Shown here: piece by piece, positions 58,131 through 64,000 of the stretch
Layout: every line of letters starts with the position of its first letter
How positions within the stretch are numbered: the stretch's first letter is position 1
Assembly: GCA_020746875.1 (NCBI GenBank)
Contig: JAGTJL010000010.1
Coordinates: forward strand, 2,294,001 to 2,358,000
Direction of reading: 5' to 3'
DNA from: Rhexocercosporidium sp. MPI-PUGE-AT-0058
Lineage: Eukaryota > Ascomycota > Leotiomycetes > Helotiales
Length of the DNA stretch: 64,000 nucleotides
Position numbers and translations under genes: made by a program
Notes under the pieces: model-generated
The model's database searches: none
What the model saw: only the letters and a program-made list of their open reading frames with translations
Told to the model about the DNA's origin: nothing

Positions 58131-59420
58131 AGAAGATGTACGCATTGTACGATATCACAGTGGAGAATCCGGTCCAGTGCATGTCCTTTCATGCAAGGGT
58201 AATTTACTAATTTGTCCACTAATTAGTACTACGAATACTGGCTTTATCGGTAGGAATGGACAATTGCCCCTGCCAACTCCGGTATTTTCAGAGATATTTA
58301 CTGATATTCAACGGAATGTAACTCAAGCTTCAAGACACGACACCGGGGATATGTAACGCGTGCAACACGACACTTCACCCCACAGCCACCTATAGCACAT
58401 GATAGTGTCTGATGCACTTGCATTCCGTGCGAAGAAGCTGAAAAACTTAACCTACCATGATCAACTCCACAATCAACTATGCTCACTATTCAGCTTGCCT
58501 CGATTGTAGTGTTCATGTCTATGACTCAATTCTCTCACTTTAGACGGAATCTCGTCGTATCAGCATCGGAAGGCGCCCCCGGCCAACATTTCTGCACTCA
58601 GTCCCGACGCTTGTGCTTGCTAGTTAGACTCGCATAATTTGAAACGGATTGCTGACGAGAGACGCGAAGGATGTTGTAGGAGTAAGTGAAGCTGCTAGGG
58701 ATTGCGATTTGTGAGACTTCATCGAAAGCTGAAATATACATTGACCTTGATGTGTAAGAACATTGGTTATGTTCCAAAGATTAATTTCGCCGAACCAATG
58801 CCCTTGGATGTAAAGTTGATAAAGATATAGTTGATATGAAAGATCGAATAGAGGCAGGAGATATCAGTACTTTAGGTTTGCTGGAAAACCGAACAATGAT
58901 TCGGAAACGTTGGGTAAAGAAGGATAAAAGTTTCAAGAAAGCTGTGATATACAGTAATGGAAAATAGAAGGACATAGTGTTTAATAATAGGCATTATTAA
59001 ACAGAGTAGATGGAATTGCGAGAATATTCTTATCTGTAGTAAGCTAGATAGCAGGTCACGGACTCGGTCAAGAATTCCTTCGCCCAAGCGACCTAAAGGC
59101 GCCTGCCCTCATCATATTGCCATTTAGAGGCAAGCCGCAATCAGCGAACTTAATTGAAAGTACGTTTCAAGTGGTACGAAAAAGAAACATCCTGCAGTCA
59201 CTTTTCTCCGACGACATGATGTGGCACCACGGCCATGACAATGCGGTCTATGCCCAACCTAGCAGATCCGGTTGGCACAGGAAAGTCAACTACTTAGAGA
59301 GGAACGTCTATGATCTTGGCACCTACCAGAATGTGTTTTCTGCCTTGTGAGATTGGACCTGCTCTCGACGTCTTTTGAACATAAAAGTCTCGCTCGCTTT
59401 GAACCATTAGAGTCCTCAAC

Positions 59421-61417
59421 ATGTCTTCATCAGGGTCACTGAGCGAAGCTAGCACGACAAGTTGCCAAGAGCAGAACTTCGACGATGTAGAGAAGGGACT
59501 GAAGGACCATACGCACAACCAGCCCATCCTTCCACCATCCGCATTCTGGCTACGAGGAGTGAAAGTCCAGTTACCCCCTGATCCTGAACCATCAGAGAAG
59601 AGAGCAACAAACCCTAGGCCGAGAGTCAGTCGATGGATTCTATTCCAACTATGGTTTAATCCATACCGGAAATTCTTTACGTTCGTGATGCTACTTAATA
59701 TGACAGGAATCATAATGGCAGCTGTTGGTCGGTTCCGATACGCCGATCACCACCTAGGTGCTCTGGTACTTGGGAATTTACTTCTCGCAGTGCTTATGCG
59801 AAATGAATTGTTCTTGCGGTTCTTGTACACAATCGCCATCTACGGTCTCCGAAGTGTAGGTCTGGTCTATCACTCACTAATGCCATTGCTAATAGAGGAC
59901 TTAGTGGGCGCCAACTAGCATTAAGCTTATGGTTACAACGGCTTTGCAGCATGTCGGAGGGATTCATTCAGGATGTGCACTTTCTGGCGCTCTGTATGAA
60001 AATCATAGACGGTCCTAAAAGTATACACGCTCACGTAATCTAGGTGGCTCGTCTTCAAGATCGTGGATATCATTCGGAACCACGCCATCCAGAACACTGC
60101 CGTGATTGTTATGGGAGTTATTACGAACGTTCTTGTAATCAGTTCAATCATCAGCGCTTTGCCTTGGATTCGCAAGTAAGTATTTTAATTCCTTTCAAGT
60201 GTGGTAGCTATGCCGGACCGTCGGTTACTGACTCCTTGATCAGTTCGCACCACAATGTGTTTGAGACAAACCATCGCATTATTGGATGGCTAGGTATCGC
60301 AGTATGTTTTACTCTGTCTTGAGGGGAAATAAATAAACTAATTAATAGAGCTAGACTACCTGGAATTTTGTGATATTGGGGAACAGCTACGATATCGTAG
60401 AACAAAGATGGAGGGTCGATGGTCACTCGCTGATCGGAGCCCAAGAGTTTTGGTTTGCGATGTTTATTACTGCATTGTAAGACTTTCTTGCTTTGTGACA
60501 TTACTTTAGCTAATTATACGTAGCGTCTTGATACCGTGGTTGACACTTCGCGAAGTCTCAGTTGAAGTTGAGATTGTAGGTCCCCTACTCCGGCAGCCTT
60601 TGCAAGACTGACTGATAATCATTTTAGCCATCGCCGAAGGTGGCGATCCTTAAGTTTAAACGCGGCATGCAGCAAGGTCTCCTAGGTAGAATCGGTCGCC
60701 ACTCGGTTATGGAATACCACGCATTCGGCATTATAAGCGAAGGCAAGAAATCAGGATGCCACTACATGATCTGTGGGGTGCAAGGTGACTTTACGAAGAG
60801 CATAGTTGAGGATCCTCCTACAGCTGTGTGGACTAGGGAGTTGAAATTCGGTATGCTGGACCATACTCTTGAACGGTCCAAATTTATGCTGTCCAAACTC
60901 TTCGCTAATTTAATACGGAATAGCTGGTGTTGGCCATGCCTCCGCAATGTTTAAAAGAGGTATTCGGATATGCACGGGTACAGGAATTGGCGCCGCGCTG
61001 TCCACTTGCATACAAAGCGAGAACTGGTATGTGGTATTGATAGTACTGCGTATTGGACAATCGTCTTAGTAACGGTTTTTGACAACGCTTAGGTTCCTTA
61101 TTTGGATCGGATCTGATCAAGAAAAGACATTTGGACCGACCATCTCGGGCATAATACACAGGAATATCCCACTGGAGCGGATGATCCTATGGGACTCAAA
61201 GAAGCGCGGTGGACGACCAGACACTGTTAAGCTGCTAAAGGAAACATGGGACAGCTTTGGCGCCGAAGTTATCTTTATTACGTCTAACATGCAGGGCAAC
61301 AATGAAATGATGCGTGGTTGTCGTGCAGGTTCGTCTTTCTCCTTTATTTCTCCTTAGAATGGCAACTAATGCCACTCAGCTGGGTTACCCGCCTTTGGTA
61401 CTCTGTGGGACTTCTAA
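59421..61417 (+). CDS. TmpA-like integral membrane oxidoreductase
   Basis: Ten exons: 59421-59855, 59905-59993, 60044-60175, 60244-60301, 60355-60476, 60524-60575, 60628-60850, 60924-61026, 61093-61328, 61380-61417; 495 residues. The hydrophilic N-terminus (1-75) is followed by about six membrane helices with paired histidines ('LQHVGGIHSGCALSG', 'SHHNVFETNHRIIGW') suggestive of heme binding. A cytosolic ferredoxin-reductase-like half has 'FGIISEG' and 'YMICGVQGDFTK' (flavin side), 'GTGIGAALS' (nucleotide loop) and 'GTLWDF' at the very end. It resembles Aspergillus nidulans TmpA, a membrane flavoprotein affecting asexual development, and related genes fused to or next to adenylating enzymes. 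Acceptors and phases of all nine introns agree. Confidence 0.9.
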
Positions 61418-62099
61418 CAATATTCTGAGATCTTGGATATTGCATTGCCTTCCTAGATTTACTTGTGCGAGATGAATTTGTGTGGATGGAGAACCGGGAG
61501 GCGAGCGTAGAACTTTATTTTGTGTTTTGTTTAAGATAAACTGAATTCAGCAGGAGGAGCGTTTATCCGCGAGTTGTCGCGCCGAGTAGGAGTAGAAGTT
61601 TCCGAGCATTGGTTTGTTGGAGTTACGGATATCTGGTCACGGTCTTGATTCCCGGGAATTTAAAGTTATATTCAGGTACAGATATTATATCAGGCTTGAT
61701 TTTTCATAGTAGATTACAGTTCTTCAATAGCTGGCCCAGCATGTCGAAAATGACCATCGGCGCTTGACTTTCTTGTGCTTGCCATATCCATACACTATTC
61801 CACGTGGCAAGTATCCCACCAACCCCTTTGTTGGAAGCCGATGAGATTCAGTTCAACGCTCCTATACCAGATTCGCCAACCGATGAGGGCGGATTTGTTG
61901 ACCAAGAAACCCCTGCGCCGTCTGAAAGAGATCAATCGTCTGCAGGCATGCTTTGCTGCCCTTGTCGATGGTTGGAACGGTCTCTTTAGTGACTTCATCC
62001 CATCTCAATTGTGACTCCCGGATTCCATCTTCCAGTGCCTTACCAACACCTCCTCCTTTTGTCCTCGGTCTTGAAACGAGCTCGGATTGCTTTTCTTAT
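61418..62099. other. convergent intergenic interval
   Basis: Between the TmpA-like and second peroxidase genes. A 61-codon plus frame (61804-61989; Pro/Glu/Asp-rich, ending 'CCPCRWLERSL') has protein-like composition but no ATG. I do not call it a gene. Confidence 0.4.
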
Positions 62100-63207
62100 C
62101 TATGGGAATTTCTGTCTGGCTGCAGGCAAGGTACCTGTACATTCAGTCAAGTCGTTGATGTTATTAACTCCCAACATGCTGAGTCGTACATATGCAGCAG
62201 AGTAATCCTGGAATCACATATCAGCAATGTCTCCAAAGTAAGGATCAGGTAGAATATACCTCGTTCCAGTGAGCTTGGTCACTAATGAAAGCTCTCCACT
62301 CGGTGGCCATTCTCGCATCAAATGCTAGGACCTTGTCGGAGTCGAAGATGAAAAGCTTCTTGTTTGGTTTCGTAGCAATTGTCTCGTTGTAGAAATTCAC
62401 ATCCCAGACCCCAGGGGTACTATCCTGAGCAGAACCAGGGTGCGCGGTATCCTGGTTGAATTGTTTAGAACAAGAATGTGCCCCGACAAGTGCGGTCAGG
62501 GTGTGGGGATCGATAGTCTTGTCTTGGAAAAGAGCAATAAGATCACCGGAGAGAGCATGTACACTTGGGAGGAGTCCAGGAGGAGCAGGTTGAGTTGCAT
62601 CTTTCCGTCCAACAAAAGTTCGCACCCGAGGTCCCAGCGGACAGGTGACGACAGCATGTGTAGCAGCATACTGCACCAAATCTGCAAGTCCAACCTTCCA
62701 TTTCGTCGCCAACTTCTGCATCTTGACAATGATAGTTTGCAAGCCGTTGTTCTCCGCGCGATTCTGTTCTTCAAATGCCGCAATGAGAATAGATCCATCT
62801 GCGCCGCCAAAGTCCAGACCAGCGGCCTTGTTGGACTTTGACCAAGTACCTGCATCGTGGAACCCGAGGCGGATTGCTGCTCGCGCGTCGTCGTTGCATG
62901 TACCGTCCCTGGCAAGGAAGAGCTTCGTGAGATCTGTGGCAACGCTGTACCACACGCAGCATACACTTTGAGCAGCACAGGCGGAGGCTTGATCGACGAC
63001 AACTGCCGATTGCCCCGATTCTAGACCGAGAAGAATATTCTGGACTGCCTGCCCAGTGGTGGTGCGTACGCCGACAGTGAGGAGATCCCCAAGAAGCTCC
63101 TTTGGAGCATCGCCATCATTCAAGGGTATGGGCTGCGGAAAGGATAGCACGCCATTGAAAACCAAGGGGGAAGTTAGAGCAAGGACCCAAATTCGTGAGA
63201 ATAACAT
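62100..63207 (-). CDS. Secreted class II heme peroxidase, second copy
   Basis: Exons 62260-63207 and 62100-62207; 351 residues. Signal peptide 1-22 (NGVLSFP). Residues 23-75 are an extra N-terminal region. The peroxidase fold follows, with distal Arg113 and His117 in 'IRLGFHDAGTW' and 'DFGGADGSI'. The substrate-side 'GRKDATQPAPPGLLPSVHA' and proximal His244 in 'LVGAHSCSKQF' complete the site. The last exon is needed for the C-terminal helix ('DYSAAYVRLSMLGV') and closes the family length. Compared with the copy at 55.4 kb it keeps the heme residues and intron position (one late intron), but is only distantly similar elsewhere, so duplication was not recent. ATG 63207 gives the signal peptide; upstream in-frame ATGs do not. 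Confidence 0.93.
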
Positions 63208-64000
63208 TTTGGATAGCGAGCCTTCAGTTGATTCAATTGTAAGCAGTGAGTAGGTAGAAGAGTGACTATGAGAGACGAACTGACATTTGAAATACGAGAC
63301 ATTTTTGACTGCCATCGTCGCCTTCTTATCATAGCTATGACCCAAAGAAATATCAGGTCTGCGTCCTGTAGCCTGTGACCTGCAGCGGTGAGGATCCCAG
63401 ATCATTACAGTTAGCGCGAGATGAATACGGACGGTACAAGAAGCCCCTGCCACCACAACGGCGTCTGAGACCCTGGAGGAGGGGAAGCTGACAAGAACTG
63501 TGGTTAATTAATCCTAGGTAGCGCTGCATTCTTATCCACTGTTCGACGGAAGGTATGCATTTGAAATGGCTGCCCAGACCGAAAATTCACAAAAGCAGCA
63601 TGGAAAGCCAGCGCGTTTGCAAGCCCTCGGATTTTCCCATTTGAAAGCCTCGAATTTCAATAAAGCCTCGAATTTCAATATTGCCTCGCTTGGCGTGAAT
63701 AAGGTTCCATCCCTACATCCCTCCCCGTCCGAATTTTGTTGAGGCTTTATCATGCCACCAATCAATGACATTTATCGATCCTCTGATTTGCTCTTCCAAC
63801 CGCACACGGACTTTGCTGTTCTGAGACATAAGACATGGAGAGGGGCTGAGTGACCAGACTTCAGCCTTGCAGACTGTCAACTCGCACCTTACTCCGCAAA
63901 CAATCCCTTTAGCTGCATTTCTCATGGCCCAAGCCACGCAAAATTAATGAAATGAGTTTTCGCGGCTTGTTCCTAAAGTTGTGCAGCCTAGACCCTTTCT
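63208..64000. other. promoter interval at window end
   Basis: Upstream of the second peroxidase. A tandem duplication of AAAGCCTCGAATTTCAAT occurs at 63644-63679. No gene seen to the right edge. Confidence 0.5.

Larger units (their letters stand above)
56429..59420. other. 3-kb interval with MITE and gene debris
   Basis: Contains a 229-bp MITE (57405-57633) and a coding-like remnant (57905-58130). The rest, including the TmpA-like promoter, shows no gene. Confidence 0.5.

Noticed and set aside
59856..59930. Apparent premature stop (TAG) in the TmpA-like gene, suggesting a pseudogene
   Set aside because: The stop lies at a 49-nt intron boundary region; splicing at 59856-59904 restores the conserved sequence, and eight further introns do the same.
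1..64000. CRISPR arrays, riboswitches, bacterial operon features
   Set aside because: No regularly spaced repeats of that kind; gene structure is eukaryotic throughout.

Overview
The window is nuclear DNA of a filamentous ascomycete (Pezizomycotina). Nearly every gene is split by short GT-AG introns, mostly 43-90 nt with CTRAY-like branch sites. The gene families are typical of moulds: a CFEM/PTH11-type receptor, a HET-type fragment, GMC oxidoreductases, a heme-thiolate peroxygenase, class II heme peroxidases, and a Fot/pogo transposon degraded in the manner of repeat-induced point mutation (RIP). A plant- or litter-associated lifestyle, perhaps in Leotiomycetes, is an inference from gene content only. 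There are no rRNA genes, CRISPR arrays or bacterial-type operons, and I found no convincing tRNA. Gene models were spliced by hand from splice signals, reading frame and family conservation; each model closes to a whole number of codons.

Layout. 1-13.6 kb: a truncated DJ-1/PfpI gene, a secreted dienelactone-hydrolase-like protein, a DOMON-cytochrome b561 membrane protein, about 3.5 kb of repeat-rich non-coding DNA, a LtrA-family membrane protein, and a HET-protein C-terminal fragment. 13.8-24.5 kb: an oxidative block with an unspecific-peroxygenase-like enzyme, a CFEM-GPCR, a GMC oxidoreductase, and a stand-alone flavodehydrogenase resembling that of cellobiose dehydrogenase. 25-30.6 kb: a 1045-residue protein with eight tandem BED-like zinc fingers, then an AGC kinase of the Psk1/Ypk3 (S6K-like) type. 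31.7-43 kb: carbohydrate metabolism, with a secreted GH31 alpha-glucosidase, an uncharacterised protein, and a sugar transporter divergent from a transaldolase. Their shared promoter carries a repeated 10-bp motif. 43.1-51.7 kb: a bHLH factor, an F-box-like protein, an AT-rich stretch with a zinc-finger remnant, a secreted protein of unknown function, and a GPI-type cupredoxin.

52.5-55.0 kb: a 2.5-kb TA-flanked DNA transposon with 90-bp terminal inverted repeats and a dead transposase. 55.4-63.2 kb: two secreted class II peroxidases on the minus strand flank a plus-strand TmpA-like membrane oxidoreductase. A 229-bp MITE lies in the gap, and its ends resemble those of the large transposon.

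Themes. Extracellular redox chemistry recurs (two GMC flavoproteins, peroxygenase, two peroxidases, DOMON-b561, cupredoxin, TmpA-like), next to carbohydrate uptake and breakdown (GH31, sugar transporter, transaldolase). There is no PKS, NRPS or terpene synthase, so this is not a recognisable secondary-metabolite cluster.
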